The notes beneath the pieces are model-generated. The model saw only the letters and a program-made list of their open reading frames with translations, had not been told where the DNA came from and did no database searches. Source: Ectobius pallidus (taxonomy: Eukaryota > Arthropoda > Insecta > Blattodea > Ectobiidae). Taken from it: a stretch of DNA of 64,000 bases. Shown piece after piece: positions 54,268 through 64,000 of the stretch. Where the stretch lies: contig CAXKWD010000002.1 of NCBI GenBank assembly GCA_964059195.1, positions 52,602,923 through 52,666,922 of the forward strand, given 5' to 3'. Positions within the stretch are counted from its first letter, which is position 1. Each line of letters begins with the position of its first letter. A program made the position numbers and the translations under genes.

Positions 54268-54412
54268 ATTTTCATATCTCCTTTTGCCCAGAAGCAGCTG
54301 TTCAGTCCATGTTAATTTGCATAAAAAACACGTCGTTTCTATAAAATGGAACTTAGAAAAAAACACGATAATACATGGGATTGGTTGAAATTCCACATAA
54401 TCTTATAGCCTA
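54268..54412. repeat. Repeat shared with 37057-37111 and 38456-38545
   Basis: TTTGCCCAGAAGCAGCTG, TCAGTCCATGTTAATT and TATAAAATGGAACTTAGAAA run continuously here. At 37 kb the same sequence is split by the A/T-core block. Confidence 0.6.
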
Positions 54413-54639
54413 CAGTAAAGACCACCTTTGGTTCCGGACAGATCTGGTCAACATATAGAGGCGGTCATGTTACAAAGATTTTCAGTTATCTATAAAGAGT
54501 TTAATTATACAGATATACCTAATACAGCAATGTAGAAAGAACTCAAACAGAACATAAAAATACAGTAAAAACTAATTCTAACTGTTATTTAAAATTTAAT
54601 TTCGATATATATATATACATATATTAGGCCTTATTACTA

Positions 54640-54910
54640 AAAATCTAAACCCTGTGGCGCTACATCCCTGAAGGGCCTGCCACCCGATCGCTGCATCTAC
54701 CATAAGCAAGTGGCAAGTGGGGAGCATGTGGTCAGCATGCCAACATCCACGGCCGTTAATGGTGGTTTCCGTGACCGGAGCCGCTGCTTCTCTGTTAAGT
54801 AGCTCCTCAGTTTGAATCACGAGACCTCCCTACCTAAGAAAAATCCGAGAAGGTACCGGGAATCGAACCCTGGCCTGCGAATCTGTAGCCGGCGACGCTA
54901 ATCACGAGAC
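54640..54910 (-). repeat. SINE-B, near full length, - strand
   Basis: The head is at the high-coordinate end (TAGCCGGCGACGCTAATCAC and GGTACCGGGAATCGAACCC). The body has GTGGTCAGCATGCCAACATC and ACGGCCGTTAATGGTGG, and the tail CTGTGGCGCTACATCCC. It matches 56942-57261 in the opposite direction. Confidence 0.8.
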
Positions 54911-54929
54911 TAGACTACGTTACCATAAT

Positions 54930-54963
54930 CATAATCATCATCATCATCATCATCATCATCTTT
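54930..54963. repeat. (ATC)n microsatellite
   Basis: About nine ATC units at the edge of the SINE insertion. Confidence 0.85.
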
Positions 54964-55694
54964 TTTCTTCTTAATTATGTTGACCATAGAACGTTTTGCT
55001 ATATTAAATTGTGTAGCTACATTTCTCCGGCTCAGACATTTCCTTAATAAGTCTGAAACTTTTTTTTGCCAGTGCTTAATACAATAGTTGATGCTTATAC
55101 ATCATTTTCACGACAGAAAAACAATGTGACAATAATTATCAAACTAAACTCCTCCATTCTTTTAAAATAACATATTAATTATGGTTTTGCGTTTACAGTA
55201 ATACTGAATGAAAACAATCTTCTGTACACTCTTGAAATTCTTGCAGTTTACTGGCTAAATTTGGCATTCAGGTAAAATATCTGTATGGAATCTTCCTAAT
55301 AAGTTTTGAAGTACTGCCACTACAGAAAATTGTACATTTGAAACGATGCGTGAGTCCTAACAATATCTAGCAGGTAGTATCCCTGCTGCTTTTTTATTTT
55401 AGTGCTTAAGGGTGGGGTAAGGTTGAAGGATGGTTTACAAGTTAGCCTAAATGTAAGAAATTTCTGTACAGTACTTCACAAAATTTTAGACAACTACCAT
55501 TAAAATGGCCAGTTTTACAGATTAAAAATTCTTAAAATCGGGTCTGATGGTGATCAACAGAAGTTCCAAATGTGGTCAGCTTACAGAGTAATTTATACAT
55601 ATAAACAAATGGGAATTTTCAAGTTCCAAGAAAATGCGGTGAATTAAGGCGGGTGGTCTTGTTACAGTGGTGGTCAACTTCACAGGTTTTACTG

Positions 55695-56375
55695 TACTAG
55701 ATTGGTCACTGATTCGCGAGGTAAACAGTTCGGTGAATTACTCTTCAAAGTAAGTCATCCTGTCGATTCTATAAAGTATCAACGAAGAACACGTAGGCTT
55801 ATAAATACACTATCAGCAAGACAAACTTTCTATAAGTGGTGGAACCATCACACAATTCGTGATGAAAAATATTTTTCTACTGAAGTGACGAGGTAACATT
55901 TAAGTGTATTCCTTCTTAATGCACATCTTGTGCCAGTTCACTTGATTAGCCATGAAATTCCCTAACGTAAGACTGCAAATTCATTTTAGTGCCTCAAACT
56001 GTTTATCAAGTCTGAACTTCATACGCTGGAAGGCTAATGAACACAATGGTGAAGAGTTGTACGGCTTCAATGCTATTAACCATCACTAAGTCTTCCTATT
56101 CATTTTCTGTGGAAAGATGATATCAAGCTGCCTGTTTATTGGTCTACATTTACTAAAAATATAACTGTTTTGACGTGGCATGTTTTACCATGAGAACTAA
56201 ACTATGTTTAAATGTTGAGAGCTGTGGCGTTCGGTAGGTTGTAAGTGAGTTATTTCAAACATTTAAGTAGGGAATTTATAAAGCTCGATAGAAACGCACT
56301 TAATTTAGAAAACACCTGAAGTGTACATAATAACAGGAAGTGTTTGTCTGTGTATGATGCCCAGCTAAATCTAGG
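55695..56375. other. Intergenic, no gene seen
   Basis: The frame at 55702-55896 has no family resemblance. Confidence 0.45.
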
Positions 56376-56552
56376 ATCGACTCAATCTCTAACAGAAATG
56401 AGGATCAGGAGCAATACTGGGGGTAAAGGCGGCCGGTGCGTAAGGCTGACAACCTTACCATCTTCACGTTCCGAATGTCTAATATGTGGGAGCCACGACC
56501 TCCTGGAACCCTCTGGGCCTCCATGATCTGTATAGGGATCACTTTACTTTTG
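56376..56552 (+). repeat. SINE-A body, headless
   Basis: GACTCAATCTCTAACAGAAA, CGGCCGGTGCGTAAGGCTGA and CTGTATAGGGATCACTTTAC match the next copy. The tRNA-like head is missing. Confidence 0.8.
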
Positions 56553-56854
56553 AGGTACGCCGTAGCGTAGTGGTTGAGGAGCTGCGCTACAAACCGGAAG
56601 GTCGCGGGTTCGATCCTCCATGAGGTCGTTGGAGTTTTTCAATTGGCTTAGTCCTTCTGGTGGCACTAAGGCCTTGTAGTCGACTCAGCCTCTAACAGAA
56701 ATGAGTACCAGGAGCAATCCTGGGGGTAAAGGCGGCCGGTGCGTAAGGCTGACAATCTTATCATCTTCACGTTCCGAATGTCTAACATCTGGAAGCCTCA
56801 ACCTCCTGAAACCCTCTGGGCCTCCATGGCCTGTATAGGGAACGCTTTACTTTT
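56553..56854 (+). repeat. SINE-A, full length
   Basis: The head has an A-box-like TAGCGTAGTGGTTGAGG and a B-box-like CGGGTTCGATCCTCC. The body includes GAGGTCGTTGGAGTTTTTCA, GGTAAAGGCGGCCGGTGCG and GGGCCTCCATGGCCTGTATA, and it ends in a T run. It follows directly on a headless copy. Another full copy is at 59383-59695. Confidence 0.85.
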
Positions 56855-56941
56855 TAAAATAGTAAACACAGTATATCAAAAGCTTTGATATACGTGACGC
56901 ACATATGTGCTGCAAAGAAAAAAAATACGCAGTTGGGTTAA

Positions 56942-57261
56942 TTTGCCGGGACCGCCAGCGTGGTCTTATGGTTAGCGTCGCTGACTACAGATCCGTCAGC
57001 CCGGGTTAGATCCCCGATACCTTCTCGGATTTTTCTGAGGTAGGGAGGTCTGGAACGGGGTGCACTCAGCCTCGTGATTCAAAATGAGGAGCTGCTTGAT
57101 AGAGAATTAGCGGCTCCGGTCATAGAAACCACCATTAACGGCCGTGGGTGTCGGCATGCAGACCACATGCCCCAATCCTGCCATCTACCTATAGTAGATG
57201 ACGCAGCGGTCGGGTGGTATACCTTCAGGGATGTAGCGCCACGGAGTTTAGTTAGTTAGTT
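56942..57261 (+). repeat. SINE-B, full length, + strand
   Basis: The head has TGGTCTTATGGTTAGCGTCG and a B-box-like CCGGGTTAGATCCCC, then CTTCTCGGATTTTTCTGAGG. The body has AACGGCCGTGGGTGTCGGC and ATGCAGACCACATGCC. The tail is GGGATGTAGCGCCACGGAG with TTAGTTAGTT. Confidence 0.82.
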
Positions 57262-57879
57262 TACCGGCACTGGGTGCAGGCAATTCGAGTTTCCACTATG
57301 ATAACATGAACGTGAAATAGATAAAACAAACACGTTGGTGGGGGGGAAAAAAAAAAGGATTTGCAGAGAGTGGCAGAGTTGCGGAGACAAATCATGTTTT
57401 AATTCCCTGTTCAGACAAACAACAACAAATGACGATGAATTAATTGCCTATTCATGACAGACGTCTGTTGCCAAATTGGTGCTAACAAGGAATTCTACAA
57501 ATTTTATCGAGATTTAACATGTTCAACAATAAAGCACGAATTCAGATTGCCGTTTAAGGTTAATTAATGGAGCGTGCAAATGAAAACAGTAGTAATTAAC
57601 TCTATTTGACGGGAAGACCCGCAAACCACTTTGTACAAAAATGATGGAGGTAGAGGCGGGAGCTGGCATGAGGGAGGATTCAGACCAGCACCAGAGGCAA
57701 TGTAATTAAATCCTTCACAAGAGGAAGGCAAACCAAATCGCTGATGGAAAGTAAAACCTATTAACAAGACCGCAGATAAATCAAAATAAACAGAAAGCGT
57801 TTTTACTTATTAGGAAGAAGGCTTCAAGGATCAAGTTTACCCACTTCGTAGCCTCTGAGTCTAATAGATTCATGTATGA
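57262..57879. other. Intergenic, no gene seen
   Basis: Nothing recognised. The frame at 57564-57767 (- strand) is unsupported. Confidence 0.45.
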
Positions 57880-58772
57880 ATTTGAATGACTAACACAGCA
57901 ATTGAAACCATAACAAGATATTTTGTAGAAAATAATTTAACAATTCATTTAAAAAAGTCAAGTTTTAAAATTAAAAAAAAATGATAGTAGTATTCAAATA
58001 TTCATAAATGGTATGGAAATATCAAACAGCCAATACTGCAATATTCTAGGTATAACTATTGATGACAAGTTATCATGGGAAAATCATATAAATAATTTGT
58101 GCAATAAAATAGCCAGTGGTATTTACTTGATTCGTAGGTTAGCTCAAATAGTTGATAATAATGTTTTATTGAAGGTATATTACGGCACAATATTTCCTCA
58201 TCTAAACTATGGCATTGTGAAATGGAGATTTGCAACGAAAGGAAGATTGGAAAGAATTTTATTGCTACAAAAGAAAATTTTGAGAACTATTTTTAACCTA
58301 AACTATTTAGAATCGTGCAGAGAAGTATTTATTGAGAACAAAATTTTAACTGTATTTGGTTTATATATATTTAATGTAATTCTTTTGGCTAGAAATAATA
58401 AAAATAAAATAAAATTCAACAGTGAAATTCATACGCATCATACCAGGACTTCTAACAATATGCATAGAAGTCATGTTCAGCTGAAAATTAAACAAAATTC
58501 TCCTCTCAATAGTGGAATATACTGGTATAATAAATTACCTTTAGAAGTAAAAGAAAAAAAATAAATTTACAATTTAAGAAAAGTCTCAAACATTTCTTGA
58601 TAAATAAATGCCTGTACTCGTTTGAGGAATATTAATATTATATTGATATTATAAGTCTTGTATTTATTATTTAATCATGCTGAATTTTTATTATGTAATT
58701 TAATGTTATTATTTCATCTTAACATGGGACAATGTCTGAAACTATATTATATGGTACATAGACAATAATAAA

Positions 58773-58817
<45 letters not shown>
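57880..58817 (+). pseudogene. LINE reverse transcriptase C-terminal part with 3' tail
   Basis: The frame at 58013-58564 (183 codons) reads YCNILGITIDDKLSWENHI, then LLKVYYGTIFPHLNYGI and LLQKKILRTIFNLNY. This is the thumb region after the catalytic YxDD of a CR1/jockey-like RT. Upstream, after a frameshift, ETITRYFVENNLTIHLKKS continues the match to about 57880, where the copy is 5' truncated. The 3' UTR ends in an ATT microsatellite at about 58769-58817, typical of such LINEs. The stop is a TAA at 58562-58564. Confidence 0.82.
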
Positions 58818-58822
<5 letters not shown>

Positions 58823-59382
58823 TGTTAATACCTCTGAATTAACTGGGCCCATGCTTAGGCTTAAACAACTTCAGACATCACCTTATATCCACTTAATAAT
58901 GTATTGTATGATTTTTTTAACGTCAGTTGTGCGCTACTTACACTTGCTACTTAGATTTTAGACAGAGTTGTAGTTGTGCTGTGATTTTATCACTTAGGAA
59001 ATAAAACAAAATAAAGTAAAGTAAAATAAATAAAATAAAATGAAATAAAGGTTTCTATATTGCTAAACACTAAGAACTAAGAAATGAAAGATTTGTCATG
59101 CATTCTAGCAAGTAATTAAAAAAAAAAATATATATATATATATTTACAAATGAGTATTACAGCCAAAGTAAATTACCGTCGCTATGGTCTCGTAAAACGG
59201 TCCGAGTCTATCAGGTCGGTCAGAAAGTGGAGAATATTGGGGAGTGATTTTTCATGTTGTATGCCAGCCGCATTAATTAACTCCTCATATTGGAGAAGAG
59301 AAATTCGAGTAACTAGAACTCCGAAAGAATCGAAAAAAATTCACTTCCTCCTTCGTGAATACTATTCTGTACCCTCTGATAA
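58818..59382. other. Intergenic, no gene seen
   Basis: A run of AAATAAAATAAA-like sequence lies near 59000-59050 and a TA run near 59128-59143. The frame at 59150-59401 is unsupported. Confidence 0.45.
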
Positions 59383-59695
59383 TGGTTACGCTGTAGAGTA
59401 GTGGGTGAAGCGATGCGCTACAAACCGTAAGGTCACGGGTTCGACCCCCGATGAGGTCGTTGGAGTTTTTCAATTGGCGAAATCCTTGTTGTGGCACTAC
59501 GGCCCTGGGGTTGACTTAGCTTCTACCAGAAATGAATATCAGGAACAATCCTGGGGGGGGGGGAGGGGTTAAAGGCTGCGTAAGGCTGACAACTTTACCA
59601 CCTTCACTTGCCGAATGTCTAAAATCTGGGAGCCTCAACGTCCTGGAACACTCTGGACCTTCATCGCCTGTATAGGGAACACTTTACTTTTTTTA
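59383..59695 (+). repeat. SINE-A, full length, third copy
   Basis: GGTTACGCTGTAGAGTAG head, CACGGGTTCGACCCCCGAT B box, GAGGTCGTTGGAGTTTTTCA body. A run of G near 59553 has expanded. The T-run tail was hit by the next element. Confidence 0.83.
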
Positions 59696-59703
59696 CTTAT
59701 TAC

Positions 59704-60189
59704 TAGGGGGCGGATGTCTATGACATGTCATATTTTTCCCCTTTGCATTATTTCAGGTTTCCGACTAATTTAAACCCGATTCCAAGCATCCTGGTGAAAA
59801 TGGAAGAGCTTTTATTATGCATATAACTGCATATTTAGGACATTTTCAACTATTGTAGCATATTTACTATGAATATGCATATTTAGGTCATATTTTTGGC
59901 ATATTTGTGTGCATATTAAATAAATTTTGAAGTTTCATATCATATTTTGTAAATTTTGCATTATACTGATACTTTTTGAGAATTTACAGATATTTTAAAT
60001 AATTAACACAATATTTTAAAAAAGGTTTTGTAATGAAACTTAAAAAGTGTACGCAATGTGTAAGTAGTAAAGTCATATTTTAAATTTTATTGGTCATATT
60101 TTAAATTTTATTTGTCATATTTTAATGTTTTTTAGGTCATAAATGCATGCATATAACCTATTTTTTGGGTCATAGAAATCCGCCCCCTA
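59704..60189. mobile_element. hAT-type MITE, TAGGGGGCGGAT family
   Basis: The ends TAGGGGGCGGATGTCTATGA and TCATAGAAATCCGCCCCCTA are inverted repeats. A perfect 8-bp duplication, cttattac, is at 59696-59703 and 60190-60197. The interior is full of CATATTT/GTCATATTT words near both ends. Confidence 0.93.
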
Positions 60190-60197
60190 CTTATTAC

Positions 60198-60640
60198 TCT
60201 CTGCTAAACGAATTCACTTCCTTAGTAACTGGAGGCCGTAGCATGTCACAGAGGTACCTGGTAGGATTACTCTAATAGGGCTATAGGTTGGGTTCATAAT
60301 ACACAATTATGAAGGAGGGTATTCGTGCGAAGACGGCTATGAGAGATCACGAATCAGAGATGAAGGTTAGCAAGCATCTGGATTATCTATGTGGACACGG
60401 TCGTGATGATCGCTGGATGGTCACTTCTCAGTGATTAATTGATGCGTGCCCCTGAGTTAATGAAGCTTTAATCTCTCTATCATTGCGGCGCCAATGAGAC
60501 AATAATGCGTGCGGTACACACCTAAGTACAATGGTGCAAGAAAATATGACTATTGTAAATAACTTCCATCACCATCATTAAGATTTATTAACAAACCCAC
60601 CACAGAAGAAGCTGCAGGCACATGTGTATTCCTTACTTAC
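60198..60640. other. Intergenic, no gene seen
   Basis: Nothing recognised. Confidence 0.45.
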
Positions 60641-61205
60641 TCAATGGCAATAGACCAGTGGTTCCCAAACTTTTCAGTTCGCGGACCCCTTGAAAAAAAT
60701 TAAAATTTCGCGGACCCCCTCTGGGTTTGGAAGGAAAAAAAATACTTTGATTCAAATGTATTAAATTCAATAGACAAAATAATACTATCAAGGGTAACAA
60801 ACAGAGTTTACTCCTTAATGTGAACAGTGAAGCTGGTTTAGAAGATATGTAATTTGAGAAAATTACGGGATATCCTATTTCTTCTTAAACCGCCTGCGGA
60901 CCCCACTTTGGGAATCACTGCAATAGACAATTCCTCAGCAAGCTAAAGGAATATTATCTATTTTATGGAACCGGAAGGTTCATTGCAGCTCTTACCTGAG
61001 CCCGCCATTCATCCCTATTCTGTGCTACCTCCTTTAAATCATCCCTCGCAAATCCTACTTCCCTTAAATCTATCCTAATAATGTTCTCCCACCTGCGACT
61101 AGGTTTTCAATATTTTTTAGATATATCTTTCCTTCCCCATGCGTGCAACCTGTCCAGCCCACTTCGACCTCTGTGAGTTAATTACTCTTACTATATCCGG
61201 TGATA
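60641..61205 (-). pseudogene. LINE tail fragment, - strand, split by a MITE
   Basis: Same LINE type as 5889-6235. Its stop is at 60963-60965 and its 3' tail carries a hAT MITE at 60656-60920. Frame breaks show decay. It meets a + strand fragment of the same LINE head to head at about 61203. Confidence 0.7.
60656..60920. mobile_element. hAT-type MITE, CAGTGGTTCCCAAAC family
   Basis: The ends CAGTGGTTCCCAAACTTTTC and AAAGTGGGG-like, closing GGGAATCACTG. Both ends contain GCGGACCCC. The perfect 8-bp duplication caatagac is at 60648-60655 and 60921-60928, inside the LINE tail. Confidence 0.92.
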
Positions 61206-61460
61206 TCTCAAAAGTATTGACTAGGAGACCCGAAGGGAAAAGACCACTTGAAAGACCTAGACGTAGGGGGAGGACAATATTAGGATAGATTTAAGGAAAG
61301 TAGGATTTGCGAGGGATGATTGGATGGAGTTAGCACAGAATAGGGTTGAATGGCGGGCTCAGGTAAGAGCGACAATGAACCTTCTGTTTCCATAAAATAA
61401 ATAATATTCCTTTAGCTTGCTGAGGAATTCTCTATCGCCATTGAGTACGTAAGTAAGTGA
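61203..61460 (+). pseudogene. LINE tail fragment, + strand
   Basis: Reads DLRKVGFARDDWMELAQNRV and RAQVRATMNLLFP with a stop at 61393-61395. The 3' UTR then matches the - strand copy. The two fragments form an inverted pair with their 3' ends outward. Confidence 0.75.
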
Positions 61461-61570
61461 TAAGCTTTTAGAATATGGAGATAAGTGAAAACAACAACAA
61501 GAAAAAACGTTTGGTTAATAATAGATTCCCCCAAAAGTTATACAGTCGGAATAGGCAGCAATTCCTATAT

Positions 61571-61735
61571 AACTAACTAACTCCGTGGCTCTGCATCCCC
61601 GAAGGAACTAGACCTACAACCCGACCGCTGCGTCATCTACCATAGGCAGATGGCAGAATTGGGGGCATGTGGTCAGCACGCCGACACCCACGGCCGTTAA
61701 TGGTGATCTCCTTGACCGGAGCAGCTACTTACCTA
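61571..61735 (-). repeat. SINE-B, 3' part, - strand
   Basis: CTCCGTGGCTCTGCATCCCC, GGGGGCATGTGGTCAGCACG and CACGGCCGTTAATGGTG match the other SINE-B copies. The head is missing. Confidence 0.75.
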
Positions 61736-62455
61736 TATGTAAGAATTAAAATGGAGAAGAATAAAACTAAACAGAAGAGGAAAATAACATCTCTTATCGA
61801 ATGTGAAGTAACATACTATTTTTGGCATTACTTTGAAAATAGGGAATTTCTCACATTATATAAAAATTATGAAAGCTTCTAGTGCAGTTTAGGTAATTAA
61901 GGAGGACTTCTTAAGAGAGTACATAGTTGGCTTATAATAATATTCTGAGAGGGTAAGTGGGCCTCGTAATTAAGGTAGTAAGTATGTCTTAAAGGTCTTC
62001 TCATACAAAATTCAAATGGTGAAATGTTCTGTCCATTCCCTAAGCAAGGAAGACACTACTCCTGGGAAGTTGTATTTATTTTAGGAGAGCGGAAAAGTTT
62101 GACAGGTAAGTGGGGTTTCAAAAGTGATGCATTTGAAGGGGTTGAAAGAAAGCACTGCGGAAAATCCACTACTAAAAATATTGCAAATTGAAACACTATG
62201 AGTACATTTCAATAAGTTTAAGTTCGAAATTTGTAACTTAATAAATAAATTGTATACAATAATATGATAATAAGACACCATAAAATAAAATAAAATAAAA
62301 CAAACCAAGACAAAATGCAGCAATATTGTATATAATATTATGAAACGGATAAAACTAAAATAAAATACATTTTAGTAAATAGTAAAATATAACAGAATAA
62401 AAATAAAATTAATAATCGAAACACAATCACAAAGTATTCAGCATACTGGCCTGTG
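61736..62455. other. Intergenic, no gene seen
   Basis: AT-rich; the frame at 62081-62323 (- strand) is low-complexity. Confidence 0.45.
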
Positions 62456-62665
62456 GCATAATAGAAGAAGAATATATTATTATAATATTATTATTATTAT
62501 ATTAGTGAATATAAAATCCCAAATTTTAAATATTATTATTATATTATTATTATTATTATTATATTATTATTATTATTATATTATTATTATTATTATATGA
62601 GGGAATATAAAATCTCAAATTTTAAATGTTATTATTATCAACTTTATTATTATTGTTATTATTAT
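62456..62665. repeat. ATT/TTA microsatellite with an embedded repeated word
   Basis: Several TTA/ATT blocks are separated by GAATATAAAATCYCAAATTTTAAAT, which occurs at about 62507 and 62604, and again in part at 63084 just before the last hAT element. Confidence 0.8.
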
Positions 62666-63116
62666 TCCCTTCAGTTACTGGATTTACTTATAAACAAATA
62701 ATATTTTTTGTTTGACTATACTATAATACACTTATTGCGTGTTACGTAACGGTAACATAAATTATATGCATAACGATTCAGATTTCCATTATGACAATGG
62801 TGTCGTATCGATTATTATCGAACACGGAACGATCTTGAGACCTAGAGAGTGTCAACTGAAAACTGCATAATAAATAGCCTGTATTTAAAATGAAATAAAT
62901 TCTGTTCGTGTTAATTTTAATATCATACCAAAATGAATTCATTTCGTGTTGTCAAAATCCGTTGGTTACAAGAAAACGAGCAAAAGGAAGCTTCGATTTT
63001 ATTGACGCTGTAAGCTGCCATCTGTCATAGAGGACAAGAACTAGCCCAACCAGCAGTCAGCCAGCGAGGGCGTTTGTTTGAATGAATATAAAATCTCAAA
63101 ATTTAAACATTTAGAC
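62666..63116. other. Intergenic, no gene seen
   Basis: Nothing recognised. Confidence 0.45.
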
Positions 63117-63543
63117 TAGGGATGGGTCGATACCAGATTTTCTCGATACTCGATACTCGATACCGATACATGATTTTCTCCTCGATACTCGATACTTCGA
63201 TACTCGATACCGTCAACATTTCCAGTTTCAATAAATAGGAACATTAAAAATTAAAACTTTAGAGAACTGTGTAATAGCAACTAAATTAATTAAGTCTGCA
63301 TATTTAATGAGACAAAATTTAATATCATCAGTAGCCGATAATTATTTTTAAACTCTACATTAAAAGTAGTTCGATTTTAAAACAGTCCACTTACAAGTTT
63401 TTGTTAAAAAAATACTAGCATTCTCACTTAATTGCAGAATTGCAGAGTTACAAAAGTATCGAAAAAGTATCGAGCGAGTTTTCTGAAGTATCGTTCGATG
63501 CCGATACCATGCAAGTATCGAGAGTATCGAGGACCCATCCCTA
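63117..63543. mobile_element. hAT-type MITE with TCGATAC arrays
   Basis: The ends TAGGGATGGGTCGATAC and TATCGAGGACCCATCCCTA are inverted repeats. The perfect 8-bp duplication atttagac is at 63109-63116 and 63544-63551. The first ~90 bp and last ~100 bp hold about a dozen TCGATAC / GTATCGA words. Confidence 0.93.
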
Positions 63544-63551
63544 ATTTAGAC

Positions 63552-64000
63552 TAATTATGGCCTAACAAAAACAGTCGTATGCAGTTTGTCTAAAATGGTA
63601 ATTAAGATACTCGAGAGATAATTATGAAATGATCAAAGTGAACCTACTCAAATCTTAATAAATTCCACTATAGGCTTGTTGCATAATGTACTAGCCTATT
63701 TTATGAAATTACTTTATTCTTACTTTCTTATGAAAGGATGGTTCCCAATAGCAAACCACAAGACATTAACGGCTGGAAATAGTGTAACCAGATAAAACAT
63801 AGGCTACACCAAATTTAAGAAATGTACAAAAAAAAGTTGTTCAGTAAAACAACGCATTTCTTGAACAAGGAAAAAAATATTGTCAAAAAGCTATTTGAAA
63901 CGCATTTTAGGTAAATACTATATAAGAAGTGAATTTAAAAGCCGTTGCCGTTGCCTATGCTTAATTATGAATAAAATCCAAACATCATATCCGATGCCCA
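63552..64000. other. Window end, no gene seen
   Basis: Nothing recognised. Confidence 0.45.

Larger units (their letters stand above)
54413..55694. mobile_element. Pogo/Tigger-like element with SINE insertion
   Basis: The left end CAGTAAAGACCACC and right end CAGGTTTTACTG are inverted relatives, and both are flanked by TA. On the - strand near 54960-55075 a reading FNIAKRSMVNIIKKKK resembles the helix-turn-helix of pogo/jerky transposases. A SINE-B copy interrupts it at about 54640-54910. The DDE region is not recognisable. Confidence 0.55.

Noticed and set aside
60641..61460. Twin-priming 5' inversion of one LINE
   Set aside because: Both halves contain the same stop codon and 3' tail, so they cannot be the two parts of a single copy.

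Overview
The window looks like nuclear DNA from an insect with a large, repeat-rich genome. A hemimetabolous lineage such as cockroach or termite is my guess; nothing here proves the species. The grounds are spliced genes with GT-AG introns of 0.8-5 kb, a DHRS11-type dehydrogenase and a pyruvate kinase of animal type, C2H2 zinc-finger genes with an acidic IKEE-containing head, and a dense load of mariner, hAT, pogo-like, LINE and tRNA-SINE sequence. No bacterial-style operons, CRISPR arrays or rRNA genes were seen.

Four genes can be supported. (1) A short-chain dehydrogenase (DHRS11-like) on the + strand, six coding exons between 9463 and 17085, giving a complete 252-residue protein with the Ser-Tyr-Lys triad. 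(2) A pyruvate kinase on the + strand: eight certain coding exons between 23688 and 36569, plus a candidate first coding exon at 18392-18424. All phases close to a 542-residue protein with the catalytic residues present. (3) and (4) Two intronless C2H2 zinc-finger genes on the - strand, 41245-42681 (13 fingers) and 49952-51028 (7 fingers plus one decayed), which look like diverged paralogues.

Layout: 1-9.4 kb, intergenic, stacked hAT-type MITEs and a palindromic mariner; 9.4-17.9 kb, the dehydrogenase gene with transposons in four of its five introns; 18.4-36.8 kb, the pyruvate kinase gene with repeats in every intron; 37-41 kb, copies of an element with an extremely A/T-rich patterned core; 41.2-42.7 kb, first zinc-finger gene; 43.5-49.4 kb, a ~150-bp tandem array and a dispersed repeat with a hairpin end; 50-51 kb, second zinc-finger gene; 51.2-64 kb, LINE fragments, SINEs, a pogo-like element and more hAT elements.

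The two enzymes have housekeeping metabolic roles (NAD(P)H-dependent carbonyl/alcohol chemistry; last step of glycolysis) and show no sign of working together with the zinc-finger genes beyond proximity. The least ordinary material is in the repeats: thirteen hAT-like elements whose 8-bp target duplications can be read directly, three independent mariner copies with the same head-to-head palindromic architecture, and an A/T-core element whose insertion can be bounded by an interior empty-site comparison. All calls come from reading the sequence by eye; no database search was run.
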